Assembly (NCBI GenBank): GCA_964430875.1
Contig: CAYSHP010000005.1
Coordinates: forward strand, 1-64,000
Reading direction: 5' to 3'
Origin: M55B127 sp035269185
Lineage (GTDB): Bacteria > Bacillota > Halanaerobiia > Halanaerobiales > M55B127
DNA length: 64,000 nt
Shown here: one piece after another, positions 7,348 to 16,230 of the stretch
Position numbering within the stretch: the stretch's first letter is position 1
Layout: each line of letters opens with the position of its first letter
Position numbers and translations under genes: made by a program
The notes under the pieces: model-generated
The model's database searches: none
What the model was told of the DNA's origin: nothing
Seen by the model: the letters and a program-made list of their open reading frames with translations, nothing else

Positions 7348-10300
7348 TTAACTTGTCTTGATATCTTTATATAACTCAATTGTTTTTTGAGTAGGAATAA
7401 CACCTAACTCTTGTTCTAAATTATCAGCACAGCGCTGATAGGTTCTCAATGCCTGTGATCTCTGTCCCATTTCATCATAAGCTTTCATCATCAATTGATA
7501 GGCTTCCTCGATTGAAGATTCTTCAGCAATCAGCTTTTCGGCCATCTCAACAGTTTTTTGATATTTTTCTAACTCAAAGTAAAGTTCAGCCAGTAATTCA
7601 ACCCCCTGTATAAATAGCTGTTTATACTTTTCCCGTACCTCTCTGGTCCAATCCTGATAGAGACAGTTCGGGAGATAAACCCCCTTATATAACTGTACCG
7701 CTTGGGATAAACTTTTAATAGCGAGCTTTTCTTTTTCTTGTTCAGCTTGTTTTGTGCCTTTTTTTATAAGTTCTTCAAATTGATTTATGTCCACTTTATA
7801 AGTTGCAGTTGGGTTTAGCCCATAGCGAGAACCTTTCTTATTGATAAAATAAGGTGTAGCTCGCGCTTCTCTATTAGGCTCTAATACATTATTTAAAGCA
7901 TTTAAGGCTACTTTAAAGTCCCTAATTGCAGATTTCTGATCTTTTTTAGGAGATATCATTTCTGCCAATCTTTCTTTAGGTATCAATTCATTTTGATAAG
8001 TTAAAAATATCTGGAATAAAGTCCTTGCTTTTTTACGTTTCCAGTCACTATCCTTAACTACTTTTCTACCTCTTTTTACTTTAAATTGACCTAATGTTTT
8101 AACTTTTAAAGTATAACCCGGATGTTTTATGCCTGGTTTAATATCTAAATCTTCTAAGATAAGTTTACAGAACTCTTTTTTAATATCCATATTATATCCC
8201 TTTGTTAATATGGGTAATAAAGTTGCTTTATCTCGAGGTCCTAATAAATTGATATTTTCAAATATAAACTGTAAATTATTTTCTTTTATGACAGGTACAA
8301 TTTCTTCTAGTCTGTGTTTAAAATCGACTTTCCGTTCTAATTGACAATCTATTAATGTAAGCCAGATTTGTCCAATAGTTTTACCAAAAATATCATTACA
8401 ATAGTCAAAAGACTTAACAGATTTAGTTAACCATTCTGTTGCCGATTTGTAATCATCTAAAAAGATATAACCGATACCTAAAGAGAGCTGTATTAAACTA
8501 CCTAACCATTCATCACCAGCTTCTTCACAAATTTTTAAACCTTCTTTTCCATATTGTTTCATCTGTTCTTCATAACCTAAATTACCATAAACTAAGGTAA
8601 GACCCCATAAGGCTTCCGCTCTTCCTCTTCTTACTTCCAATCTATCTACTATCTCTAAGCTTTTTTCATATGCATTTATAGCTTCTTCTTGTTTATCTTC
8701 CCCGTTTATCTGTAAAGCATGGCCTAACCTCATATTTGCTACTGCTTTAGTAAATAATGAATCTAGATTGTCTGATTTTTTTAGACCTGTTTTTGCATAT
8801 TCTAATGCTTTTTTATTTTTACCTTCAAAAGAAGCAATTAATGAAAGTAATAAAACTGTTTCTCGATGGGCGCGGCCCACCTTTTTATCATCTTCTACAT
8901 CTTCTTTTTTTAGTTCTGTTTTTAAGAGGTCTTCTGCTTCTTTTAATCTACCCGTTCTAATTTTTACCCGGGAATCTAAAATATTACTTGCATTTTCCTC
9001 ATCTAATTTATTTAGTTTTTCCTGCATCTCTTTTGCCTTATCTACATTACCTCTATTTAAATAGTTTTCAGCCACCAATCGTAAAAGTACTGATTCATCC
9101 CAGTAACTCTCTTTTTCTCTTAATTCTAAAGCTTTCTTTAAATATTTATCAGCTTCTGATGGTTGCACGGTATCAAGATAAATCATGGCCATTTTTTGAT
9201 AAGCCATACTAATACCTTTATCATTATCATTTTCTTTTAAATATTTTCTGCCTTTACGATACCAATCTAAAGCATCATTATAATTACAGGTAAACCTGTC
9301 TATATCACCTTTATATAAGTAAAGTAAAGGGAAGTTTTCTAATATTCTTTCCGGTAATTTTGCAAACCAACTCTCAAAAACAGTAAACCGGCCTGCATTC
9401 ATCAATTTATTAGCCTTTTCTCTCAATATTTTTGCTGCTGTAAAGTAATCACCACTTTTAATATTGTGATATACTGCTTCTTCAAATTGTCCGTTTTTTT
9501 GATAGTATTCTGCAATATCTTTTTGTAATAATGAAATATTATTTAATTCTTCTTTAACTCTTTTTTGTAAAAAATCATGAAATAAATGATGATATCTGTA
9601 TTTATTATCATCTAATTGAATGATGAAAAGATCATTTTTAACTAAATACTTTAATATCTGATCACTATTGTTTTTTTCTCTAATAAAATTACAAACTTCT
9701 GGAGTTAATATTCTTAAAATTGAGGTTTTAATAAGAAAGTTCCTTACCTCTTCATTTTGTTTAGATAAAATTTCCTTAGCTAAATAATTAAATAAGTGCT
9801 CTAGTGAATCCATGGACTTCTCTTTAACTAATTTTAATTTGCTACCTTCTTTAAAACCCTGTCTAATCATTTCAACTCCAATAATCCAACCTTCTGTCAG
9901 ATTATAGATAGTATCAAGTTGTTTTCCGTTAATCTCATAATCATAATGTTCTGTATAATATCTTTTTATTTCATCTTTAGTTAACTTCAAATCATCTTCA
10001 TCTATTTCTAGAATTTGATCTTTAACTCTCCACATGCTTAAGGATGTTAAATCTGGTGTTTTGCGAGTTGAAAAGATAAAATGCATATTAGGTGGTCTAT
10101 GGTCAATAAAATGTCCCATTAATTTATTGACTTTCGGATGATTATTTAACAAATGATAATCATCAATTATTAGATACACTTCATCATAACGATATTTATC
10201 CCATAATTCATTAATTAAAGAATTCAAAACAGGCGTCCATTCCTGATTTGTCTCACCTTTTTCTTTAATGAAATTTAAAGTTTTTTCACCTATTTCAGAT

Positions 10301-10569
10301 TGCCTTGTATTAAAGGTATATATTAGATTAATTAAAAAGGTTAATACATCTCCATCACCTTTGCTTACATTATACCAAAAGACATTTTCTTTATTTCTAA
10401 AACCAAAAGTAAGATAAGCACTCTTACCATACCCTGGACCTGCTTTAACCATGGTCACAGGATATTTAGAAGTTCTATCAAACAAATCTTTTAAATGTTG
10501 CCGGGAAAATATTTTGCTTTTATAATAAGGTGGAAGAAATTTTGTCCTAACTACAATATTTCCAAACAC
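7348..10569 (-). CDS. MalT-like ATPase/TPR regulator with SARP-type HTH-BTAD C-terminus
   Basis: A 1073-residue signal-transducing ATPase (STAND) regulator. The N-terminus (VVRTKFLPPYYKSKIFSR) is that of MalT/LAL proteins; Walker A GPGYGKS is near residue 45 and Walker B (VYLIIDDYHLL) near 135. A long TPR-like helical region fills about 400-780. Instead of the LuxR helix-turn-helix usual in MalT, the last 250 residues (about 820-1073) hold an OmpR/SARP-type winged helix (TLGQFKVKRG through FINKKGSRYGLN) followed by a BTAD domain ending LEQELGVIPTQKT. The GTG at 10569 is chosen because AAGGAGAGGTG precedes it and the product then starts as in the family; an upstream TTG at 10626 is weaker. It is the obvious candidate to bind the repeated boxes at the promoters on either side. 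Confidence 0.85.
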   Translation of the reverse strand: MFGNIVVRTKFLPPYYKSKIFSRQHLKDLFDRTSKYPVTMVKAGPGYGKSAYLTFGFRNKENVFWYNVSKGDGDVLTFLINLIYTFNTRQSEIGEKTLNFIKEKGETNQEWTPVLNSLINELWDKYRYDEVYLIIDDYHLLNNHPKVNKLMGHFIDHRPPNMHFIFSTRKTPDLTSLSMWRVKDQILEIDEDDLKLTKDEIKRYYTEHYDYEINGKQLDTIYNLTEGWIIGVEMIRQGFKEGSKLKLVKEKSMDSLEHLFNYLAKEILSKQNEEVRNFLIKTSILRILTPEVCNFIREKNNSDQILKYLVKNDLFIIQLDDNKYRYHHLFHDFLQKRVKEELNNISLLQKDIAEYYQKNGQFEEAVYHNIKSGDYFTAAKILREKANKLMNAGRFTVFESWFAKLPERILENFPLLYLYKGDIDRFTCNYNDALDWYRKGRKYLKENDNDKGISMAYQKMAMIYLDTVQPSEADKYLKKALELREKESYWDESVLLRLVAENYLNRGNVDKAKEMQEKLNKLDEENASNILDSRVKIRTGRLKEAEDLLKTELKKEDVEDDKKVGRAHRETVLLLSLIASFEGKNKKALEYAKTGLKKSDNLDSLFTKAVANMRLGHALQINGEDKQEEAINAYEKSLEIVDRLEVRRGRAEALWGLTLVYGNLGYEEQMKQYGKEGLKICEEAGDEWLGSLIQLSLGIGYIFLDDYKSATEWLTKSVKSFDYCNDIFGKTIGQIWLTLIDCQLERKVDFKHRLEEIVPVIKENNLQFIFENINLLGPRDKATLLPILTKGYNMDIKKEFCKLILEDLDIKPGIKHPGYTLKVKTLGQFKVKRGRKVVKDSDWKRKKARTLFQIFLTYQNELIPKERLAEMISPKKDQKSAIRDFKVALNALNNVLEPNREARATPYFINKKGSRYGLNPTATYKVDINQFEELIKKGTKQAEQEKEKLAIKSLSQAVQLYKGVYLPNCLYQDWTREVREKYKQLFIQGVELLAELYFELEKYQKTVEMAEKLIAEESSIEEAYQLMMKAYDEMGQRSQALRTYQRCADNLEQELGVIPTQKTIELYKDIKTS

Positions 10570-10712
10570 TTTTACACCTCTCCTTATTTTTATTCCTGTA
10601 GAAAATAACTTCAAGAAATCAAACAAAATTCCTCTAATTATACCAAGATATTCCTTATAAATTTATAGATAATCACTAAATTTAACTTTTTATATCTTCT
10701 TAACTTTTTTTC

Positions 10713-10741
10713 TTGACATTTTTTTCACAATACGTTATCAT
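10713..10741 (+). promoter_or_regulatory. Sigma-70 promoter of the small secreted protein
   Basis: TTGACA (10713-10718), a 17-nt spacer and TATCAT (10736-10741), 42 nt before the start codon. No TTGYAACT boxes are present, so this gene appears not to belong to the box regulon. Confidence 0.8.
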
Positions 10742-10783
10742 TAAAGAAAGTTGAGTATTATTATCATAATAGGAGGAATTACA

Positions 10784-11281
10784 ATGAAAGTAAAAAGTTT
10801 TGCAATTTTATTAATGGTTTCAGTTCTAATATTAGTACCTGCGGTAGTTAGTGCTCAGGATGGAACCTCAGCTGCTTCACAACCACAAAACGATGAGCAG
10901 TTAATGGAAGCAATGAGTGCAGATGGTACCTGGATTATAATCTTCAATGAAGATTATAAGACTGACAAAGAATTGGTAATGGCAGGCGAACACAAAAACC
11001 GCGGTGAAGTAGACCGCAAATTAGCTCTATATGCTTCAGATAGCGACCATAACGTAACAGATAGATATACCCTTGAAGCTCCTAGTATTACAGTTAAAAG
11101 CCCTAAAACAAGATTCCAAGTTGGTACCTTTGTTGGTGACGTATACGTGGAAGCCAATAACTTTAGTTTAAGACAAGGATTTACTGTTGACGGAAATGTT
11201 TACTTTGCAAACGAAGAAGCTCTAGCTACCTTCACAATTCAAGGTGGTGCAGAAGTAACTGGCGATTTAACTTTAGAATAA
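10784..11281 (+). CDS. Small secreted protein with short beta-solenoid-like C-terminus
   Basis: A 165-residue protein of unknown function. Residues 1-25 are a signal peptide (hydrophobic core, cleavage near VVSAQ). The C-terminal 55 residues show repeated G-D/N-hydrophobic steps (VGDVYV, DGNVYF, TGDLTL), resembling turns of bactofilin-like polymer-forming beta solenoids, but I cannot assign a family. The ATG at 10784 has AGGAGG 7 nt upstream. It is monocistronic, with a near-consensus promoter and a strong terminator, which suggests a highly expressed envelope or periplasmic protein. It lies between the regulator and the thiolase but has its own signals. Confidence 0.75.
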   Translation: MKVKSFAILLMVSVLILVPAVVSAQDGTSAASQPQNDEQLMEAMSADGTWIIIFNEDYKTDKELVMAGEHKNRGEVDRKLALYASDSDHNVTDRYTLEAPSITVKSPKTRFQVGTFVGDVYVEANNFSLRQGFTVDGNVYFANEEALATFTIQGGAEVTGDLTLE

Positions 11282-11307
11282 ATTAAATTATTATATCTGT
11301 AATTATA

Positions 11308-11349
11308 AACCGGCTTGTCATTCAATTGAATGATGAGCCGGTTTTTTTA
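11308..11349 (+). terminator. Intrinsic terminator of the secreted protein gene
   Basis: AACCGGCT (11308-11315) pairs with AGCCGGTT (11336-11343), the inner arms GTCATTCAA/TTGAATGAT extend the stem, and a run of T follows. Confidence 0.9.
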
Positions 11350-11424
11350 TTTACTTTCTCATTATTTTCCTATATTATATTTATTGAGTAATCATTTTAT
11401 AGATGATATTTATATAATTTTGCT

Positions 11425-11469
11425 TTGCAACTATATTGTAACTTGTGGGTAACAAATGTTTATTACAAT
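11425..11469 (+). promoter_or_regulatory. Thiolase promoter with three direct-repeat boxes
   Basis: TTGCAACT (11425-11432), TTGTAACT (11436-11443) and GGGTAACA (11447-11454) are spaced exactly 11 nt. Nine nt later is the -10 TACAAT (11464-11469). Orientation to the gene and spacing to the -10 match P1 and P2 of the acyl-CoA operon 4.2 kb away. Confidence 0.75.
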
Positions 11470-11511
11470 ATATATTAGAAATGATTACATATAAAAATAG
11501 GAGGGATTCTT

Positions 11512-12690
11512 TTGAAAGAAGTTGTTATAGCTAGTGCAACACGTACTGCTATTGGTTCTTTTGGTAAGGGGTTAAAAGATGTTCCTGTTGTTGATTTGGG
11601 TGCTAAGGTAATAAAATCTGTTTTAGATAGATCTAAAGTAGATCCTAAAGTCGTTGATGATGTAAAAATGGGTATAATTTTACAGGCAGGCCAAGGTCAA
11701 AATCCAGCCCGCCAAGCTTCCCTAAAAGCCGGTTTAGATGTTGATGTTCCTGCCATGTCAGTAAATATTTTATGTGGATCTGGTCTAAAATCTGTTAATC
11801 TAGCGGTTCAAGAAATACTATTAGGAGATGCAGATGTTGTAGTAGCTGGTGGGATGGAAAGTATGAGTAGAGCACCCTATCTTTTAGATAAAGCTCGTTA
11901 TGGTTATAAGATGGGAGATGGAAAAGTTGTAGATTCTATGATTAAAGATGGCTTAACTTGTGCTATTAATGAATATCATATGGGAGTTACTGCTGAAAAT
12001 TTAGCAGATAAATATGATTTAAGCAGAGAAAGTCAAGATGAGTTTGCAGCTAAAAGTCAACAAAAGGCAATTGAAGCTATTGATAATGATCGTTTCCAGG
12101 ATGAAATTGTTCCAGTTGAAATTCCTCAGCGTAAAGGAGATCCAAAAGTATTTAATAAAGATGAATACCCGCGCAGAGGTGTAACTAAAGAATCTTTATC
12201 CAAATTAAGACCTGCCTTTAAAAAAGATGGTTCAGTAACTGCTGGTAATGCTTCTGGTATTAATGATGGAGCTGCAGCTTTATTAGTAATGAGCAAGGAA
12301 AAAGCAGAAGAATTAGGGGTTAAACCTTTAGCAAGAATTGTTTCCTATTCTACAGCTGCTGTAGATCCAAAAATTATGGGAATTGGACCTGTACCTTCTG
12401 TTAAAAAAGCACTTAAAAAATGTGATTGGAACTTTGAAGATATTGAATTAGTTGAATTAAATGAAGCTTTTGCTGCCCAATCATTAGCTGTATTAGAAGA
12501 ATTACCTTTTGAACCTAATATTGTGAATGTAAATGGAGGTGCAATCGCACTTGGTCATCCTATTGGAGCCAGTGGAGCAAGAATCTTAGTAACTCTTTTA
12601 TATGAAATGGAAAAAAGGGATTTAAATAAAGGACTTGCCTCACTTTGTGTAGGCGGTGGTATGGGTGTAACTACAATTGTAGAAAGATAA
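11512..12690 (+). CDS. Acetyl-CoA C-acetyltransferase (thiolase)
   Basis: A 392-residue biosynthetic-type thiolase that joins two acetyl-CoA into acetoacetyl-CoA or cleaves it. The acyl-accepting Cys is C88 (NILCGSG), the general-base residues are H349 (GHPIGASG) and C379 (CVGGGMG), and the NEAFAAQ block is intact. It starts with TTG preceded by AGGAGGG. It is monocistronic with a strong terminator. The shared promoter boxes suggest it works with the condensing enzyme, reductase and CoA-transferase encoded at 4-7 kb. Confidence 0.95.
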   Translation: MKEVVIASATRTAIGSFGKGLKDVPVVDLGAKVIKSVLDRSKVDPKVVDDVKMGIILQAGQGQNPARQASLKAGLDVDVPAMSVNILCGSGLKSVNLAVQEILLGDADVVVAGGMESMSRAPYLLDKARYGYKMGDGKVVDSMIKDGLTCAINEYHMGVTAENLADKYDLSRESQDEFAAKSQQKAIEAIDNDRFQDEIVPVEIPQRKGDPKVFNKDEYPRRGVTKESLSKLRPAFKKDGSVTAGNASGINDGAAALLVMSKEKAEELGVKPLARIVSYSTAAVDPKIMGIGPVPSVKKALKKCDWNFEDIELVELNEAFAAQSLAVLEELPFEPNIVNVNGGAIALGHPIGASGARILVTLLYEMEKRDLNKGLASLCVGGGMGVTTIVER

Positions 12691-12727
12691 TCTAAATTTA
12701 AAAATATAGATATTTTTATATAGAAAT

Positions 12728-12766
12728 AAAAAAACCTGTTTGGCTATAAACCAAACAGGTTTTTTC
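12728..12766 (+). terminator. Terminator of the thiolase gene
   Basis: A 12-bp perfect stem, AAACCTGTTTGG (12732-12743) and CCAAACAGGTTT (12751-12762), with a 7-nt loop. A-runs before and T-runs after allow action in both directions. Confidence 0.9.
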
Positions 12767-12785
12767 TATCCATAATCTTTTAATT

Positions 12786-12813
12786 AAAAAACCCGACTTA
12801 CTTTGAAGCCGGG
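12786..12813 (-). terminator. Terminator of the cold-shock gene
   Basis: On the minus strand CCCGGCTT and AAGTCGGG form an 8-bp stem with one G-U pair and a 6-nt loop, followed by six T. Confidence 0.85.
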
Positions 12814-12842
12814 GATTAGTTGCTATATCTTATAATAATATA

Positions 12843-13046
12843 TTATAATTTAACAACATTCTCAGCCTGTAGGCCGCGGTCGCCTTCAACGATTTCAAAT
12901 TCTACTTCTTGGTCTTCATTTAAAGTCTTGAAACCATCATCTTGAATAGCTGAAAAATGAACAAATACGTCGTCTCCATCTTCTCTTTCAATAAATCCAT
13001 AACCCTTTTTCTCATCAAACCATTTTACTGTTCCTGTGTAAGTCAT
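12843..13046 (-). CDS. csp: Cold-shock domain protein
   Basis: A 67-residue single CSD protein that binds single-stranded RNA/DNA. Both RNA-binding motifs are present: RNP1 KGYGFI and RNP2 VFVHF. It has the usual start (TGTVKWFDEKKGYGF) and the acidic composition typical of the family. It is monocistronic with near-consensus promoter, structured leader and terminator, consistent with strong expression. Confidence 0.97.
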   Translation of the reverse strand: MTYTGTVKWFDEKKGYGFIEREDGDDVFVHFSAIQDDGFKTLNEDQEVEFEIVEGDRGLQAENVVKL

Positions 13047-13074
13047 TAAAATAAATTCCTCCTAAATTTCTTTA

Positions 13075-13106
13075 TTGAGCATTCTTACTTGTTTTTTTCT
13101 GCTCAA
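13075..13106 (-). promoter_or_regulatory. Hairpin in the csp leader RNA
   Basis: TTGAGCA and TGCTCAA form a 7-bp stem with an A-rich 18-nt loop between the promoter and the ribosome-binding site AGGAGG. Cold-shock mRNAs often have structured leaders. Confidence 0.5.
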
Positions 13107-13113
13107 CAGGTTT

Positions 13114-13142
13114 AATATACCACAATATGCCTTAGTTGTCAA
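13114..13142 (-). promoter_or_regulatory. Sigma-70 promoter of csp
   Basis: On the minus strand TTGACA (13142-13137), a 17-nt spacer and TATATT (13119-13114). Confidence 0.85.
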
Positions 13143-13158
13143 CAGTAATAGCGGATAT

Positions 13159-13425
13159 TTAACCTTTTTTATCAGATATTGACATTTTTACTAATTTTGC
13201 ATCAACCCTCTTAATATTATCTAATTCTTTTATTAGTTCATTTATATTATCTTCAGAACCCTTTACATTTAAAAATATGAGTCCTTCTTCTGCACAGTTA
13301 CTGGTTTCATGCATTCCCAATCTAGTTTTAATAATACAGCCATTTTCTGTTAAAATTTCTTGTACTTTTAAAGCCGCATCAGTCCTTTTGTCAATAAGAA
13401 TTAAAATTACATTAGTTTTATCCAT
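13159..13425 (-). CDS. TM1266-like ACT-fold regulator
   Basis: An 88-residue protein similar in length and pattern to the TM1266 family, annotated elsewhere as iron-only hydrogenase system putative regulators with an ACT/ferredoxin-like fold. The matching pattern is: VQEILTENGCIIKTRLGM, then an acidic loop, then IFLNVKGSEDNINELIKELDNI. It is last in the operon with fetA, fetB and the YcaQ-like gene, 16 nt after the latter. No hydrogenase genes are visible in the window. The family call is by eye. Confidence 0.6.
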   Translation of the reverse strand: MDKTNVILILIDKRTDAALKVQEILTENGCIIKTRLGMHETSNCAEEGLIFLNVKGSEDNINELIKELDNIKRVDAKLVKMSISDKKG

Positions 13426-13441
13426 ATTACCATCTCCTTTT

Positions 13442-14644
13442 TTAAAAATTAATGTTATCAGTTTTAATTATTAGCTTTTTTGCCCTTAAATATTCCATGA
13501 ATATATCGATAGCTTCTCTTATCTTTTTATTGATATCTGAGTTTGCTTTACAATCTGATTCCCACCACCAATTTTTAACTGTGAATACTTTTGTTTCTTT
13601 ATCATATTTCGGTTCAAAACGACCAATAAATCTATCTCCATATAAGACTGGTAGTACATAATATCCATATTTTCTTTCATCAATTGGTTTATATACTTCC
13701 CATTTATAAGCAAAGTCAAATATATCACTAATCATATTTCTATTCCAAATCAAATTATCTAGAGGTGCTATAAAAGAAACTTTATTTTCATATTCTACAC
13801 CTGAAATTACTTTATTTAAAAGATTTTCTTCCTCTTTTCTAATATAATAAGTTCTTTTTAAACCTTTTATATTAATAGGTATTAGTTTATTTGCTCTTTT
13901 TAATTTATCAATAGCCTGGTTTCTGTGTTTCTTTTTCATACCTTTGATACCTAACCAGGTAGTTTCTGATAAATTTCTTATTAAACCAATACTTCCGGTT
14001 CTCCTTAATAGATGCCAAGTGAAATAATCTTGTTTTGAAGCAAATTCTTTTTCAATTGAATATATTTTATCAGGTAAATATTTATAAGCTAAACCATATA
14101 TTTTTTTGGTACCTTTTCGATGATGAATTATTAATTCTCCCCACTTGTACATCGACTCTAAGATTACTTTACTTATTCTAGCCGGAGACCAGGACCAATT
14201 TACTTTTGTATCAAAATTTAAATCAGTAGAAGATAGAGGACCTTTTTTATTTAATATATCCCTAACTTTTGGAATTAAATTTTTGACTTTATTATTAGCT
14301 TCCTTATAATATTTTTGATAAGCTTCTTTACGATATTTTGCAAAAAAGGGGCGATCATTTATTGAATATATGGACTTGTTTTTATCCCATCCTTCTATTA
14401 ACTTTCTTTCTTTGTACATAATATGTTCCGCCATCGCTTTTTTATAATTTTTTACTCTAGCCTGTAAAACTAAATGATGGTTTTCTCCTACTTGATCAAG
14501 AGGATCATATTGAATACATCCCACTTTATTTATATAATTTAAAACGCCCTTTTCTCCTTTAAGTTTTCGGGGAAAAAGCAAATTTTGATGACTTAATAAA
14601 AACTCTCTAGCTTGATTTTTATTTATGCTGTATTTAATATTCAT
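13442..14644 (-). CDS. YcaQ/AlkX-like winged-helix DNA glycosylase
   Basis: A 400-residue protein of the HTH_42 family, whose studied members (E. coli YcaQ, Streptomyces AlkX/AZL) unhook alkylated bases and interstrand crosslinks. The catalytic Q-x-D motif is seen as CIQYDPLDQV (Q45, D47), followed by ENHHLVLQARV. The C-terminus (YYVLPVLYGDRFIGRFEPKYD) is also typical. Third gene after fetA-fetB with a 17-nt gap. The link with metal export may be oxidative or alkylation stress, which is inference. Confidence 0.8.
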   Translation of the reverse strand: MNIKYSINKNQAREFLLSHQNLLFPRKLKGEKGVLNYINKVGCIQYDPLDQVGENHHLVLQARVKNYKKAMAEHIMYKERKLIEGWDKNKSIYSINDRPFFAKYRKEAYQKYYKEANNKVKNLIPKVRDILNKKGPLSSTDLNFDTKVNWSWSPARISKVILESMYKWGELIIHHRKGTKKIYGLAYKYLPDKIYSIEKEFASKQDYFTWHLLRRTGSIGLIRNLSETTWLGIKGMKKKHRNQAIDKLKRANKLIPINIKGLKRTYYIRKEEENLLNKVISGVEYENKVSFIAPLDNLIWNRNMISDIFDFAYKWEVYKPIDERKYGYYVLPVLYGDRFIGRFEPKYDKETKVFTVKNWWWESDCKANSDINKKIREAIDIFMEYLRAKKLIIKTDNINF

Positions 14645-14661
14645 CTAAAACATCCTTGCTG

Positions 14662-15456
14662 TTATTTATTTTTTTCAATAGTAATTTGTGCTCTATCATT
14701 AAAGAAACTATTCATACCCCACTTTACCATTAAGTAAACTGTTAAAGTTACACTACCTAATATCCCCATCATAATAGCAATTTGGTATTTAATTGCTGTT
14801 AATGGGGCTGCCCCTGCCAGTATTTGACCGGTCATCATACCAGGTAAAAAAACTATCCCCATGCCTATCATGGAATTAATAGTAGGTAATACTGCATTAT
14901 AAAAAGATCTATTTTGAATTTCTTTTGTGGCTGCTTTAGGAGTAGCTCCTAACATCAAAGCATTTTCAATTCTTTCTTTATTATCATTTACACCGGTAAT
15001 TAATCCTTGCGCACCTAATGAAATTCCAGTCATAGAATTACCAATTAACATCCCTGATATAGGGATAAAATACTGAGGCATAAACCAGGGATCAATATTT
15101 ATGACAATAAATAGGAAGAATAAAATACTAGTTAAAGTACCGCCGAACATTGAAATACCAATGATTAATTTTAAGTTACTTGATAATTTTCTTTCTACCC
15201 TTGAATAAATATTAAAGATCGCAAATATTTCCATAACTAATAAAATCAAAATAGTAATATAGGGATTAGGGTTTTCAAAAACATAGGTTAAAACATAACC
15301 AACTAAAACCAGCTGAATCGTCATTCTAAAAGAAGCAATTATTATCTGTTTTTCATGGCCAATCTTTTCATTTTTAACAATAAATAATAAAATCATAACA
15401 AAAATATAGGCTATCACCAAATTTATAATAGATATATCAAATATTGTGTCTGTCAT
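14662..15456 (-). CDS. fetB: FetB-type (UPF0014) ABC permease
   Basis: A 264-residue membrane protein with about seven hydrophobic segments and the UPF0014 signature GMVFLPGMMTGQILAGAAPL-like block near residue 190 (here GIVFLPGMMTGQILAG). E. coli FetB with FetA exports iron and raises resistance to oxidative stress. The gene lies 15 nt after fetA. Confidence 0.88.
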   Translation of the reverse strand: MTDTIFDISIINLVIAYIFVMILLFIVKNEKIGHEKQIIIASFRMTIQLVLVGYVLTYVFENPNPYITILILLVMEIFAIFNIYSRVERKLSSNLKLIIGISMFGGTLTSILFFLFIVINIDPWFMPQYFIPISGMLIGNSMTGISLGAQGLITGVNDNKERIENALMLGATPKAATKEIQNRSFYNAVLPTINSMIGMGIVFLPGMMTGQILAGAAPLTAIKYQIAIMMGILGSVTLTVYLMVKWGMNSFFNDRAQITIEKNK

Positions 15457-15471
15457 AAAATACTCTCCTTT

Positions 15472-16107
15472 TTAATTTATCTTATCAAGTTCACCTTCAT
15501 TAATAGTTATAATCTGGTCCCCATATTTATTGGCAATTTCTTTAGAATGGGTAACCATAATTAAAGTACCATTTTTTTCTTTGATACACTTTACTACCAT
15601 CTCTATTATTAATCTTTCAGTTTCTTCATCTAAAGCTGAAGAAGGCTCATCTAAAAGTAATATATCCGGATCAAGGATTAAAATGCGAGCTAATGCTAAT
15701 CTTTGTTTTTCTCCTCCCGAAAGTTTTTCTGCATCATCATCTAAATTTTGCTCTTTTAAACCAACTTTATCGAGAATTTTATTATACTTTTCATCTGACA
15801 TAGCATATTCATCGTTATAATTTAAAGTCACCGTGAAATTATATCTTATAGTACCTGAAAAAATTATTGGATTTTGCGGAAGCATAAGTACTTCTCTTCT
15901 TAATTTTATAGGATTATATTCACCTATACTTTGACCTTTAAATTTTATCTGGCCACTATCTGGACTCACCATATTATTTAACAACCTTAAAAAAGTCGAT
16001 TTTCCTCCACCACTACGTCCCACAATACAAGTTATTTTTCCTTCATTAATTGTAAGATCATCTATCTTAAGAATATCTTTATACTTAACATTATATAATT
16101 CAAACAT
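15472..16107 (-). CDS. fetA: FetA-type ABC ATPase
   Basis: A 211-residue short ABC ATPase. Walker A GRSGGGKST, the ABC signature LSGGEKQRLALARIL and Walker B DILLLDEPSSALDEET are intact. The ATG at 16107 is preferred because GGAGGG lies 5 nt upstream. It pairs with FetB for presumed metal export. Confidence 0.88.
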   Translation of the reverse strand: MFELYNVKYKDILKIDDLTINEGKITCIVGRSGGGKSTFLRLLNNMVSPDSGQIKFKGQSIGEYNPIKLRREVLMLPQNPIIFSGTIRYNFTVTLNYNDEYAMSDEKYNKILDKVGLKEQNLDDDAEKLSGGEKQRLALARILILDPDILLLDEPSSALDEETERLIIEMVVKCIKEKNGTLIMVTHSKEIANKYGDQIITINEGELDKIN

Positions 16108-16180
16108 ATAAACCCTCCAATTCAAAGGTGATAGAACTTATCAATATTTATTATTCTATAACTTATTGTATATTCCTCTA

Positions 16181-16214
16181 AAAAAAGAAAAACTTCAGCT
16201 TAAAAAGCTGAAGT
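16181..16214 (-). terminator. Terminator of the DUF4914-like gene
   Basis: On the minus strand ACTTCAGCTT and AAGCTGAAGT form a perfect 10-bp stem with a TTT loop, followed by a T-rich run. Confidence 0.9.
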
Positions 16215-16230
16215 CTTGATATTTTTTAAT

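Noticed and set aside
8768..9064. Plus-strand frames of about 100 codons opposite the regulator gene
   Set aside because: They are antisense shadows, Ser/Phe/Leu-rich with no ribosome-binding site, opposite a clear TPR-coding region.
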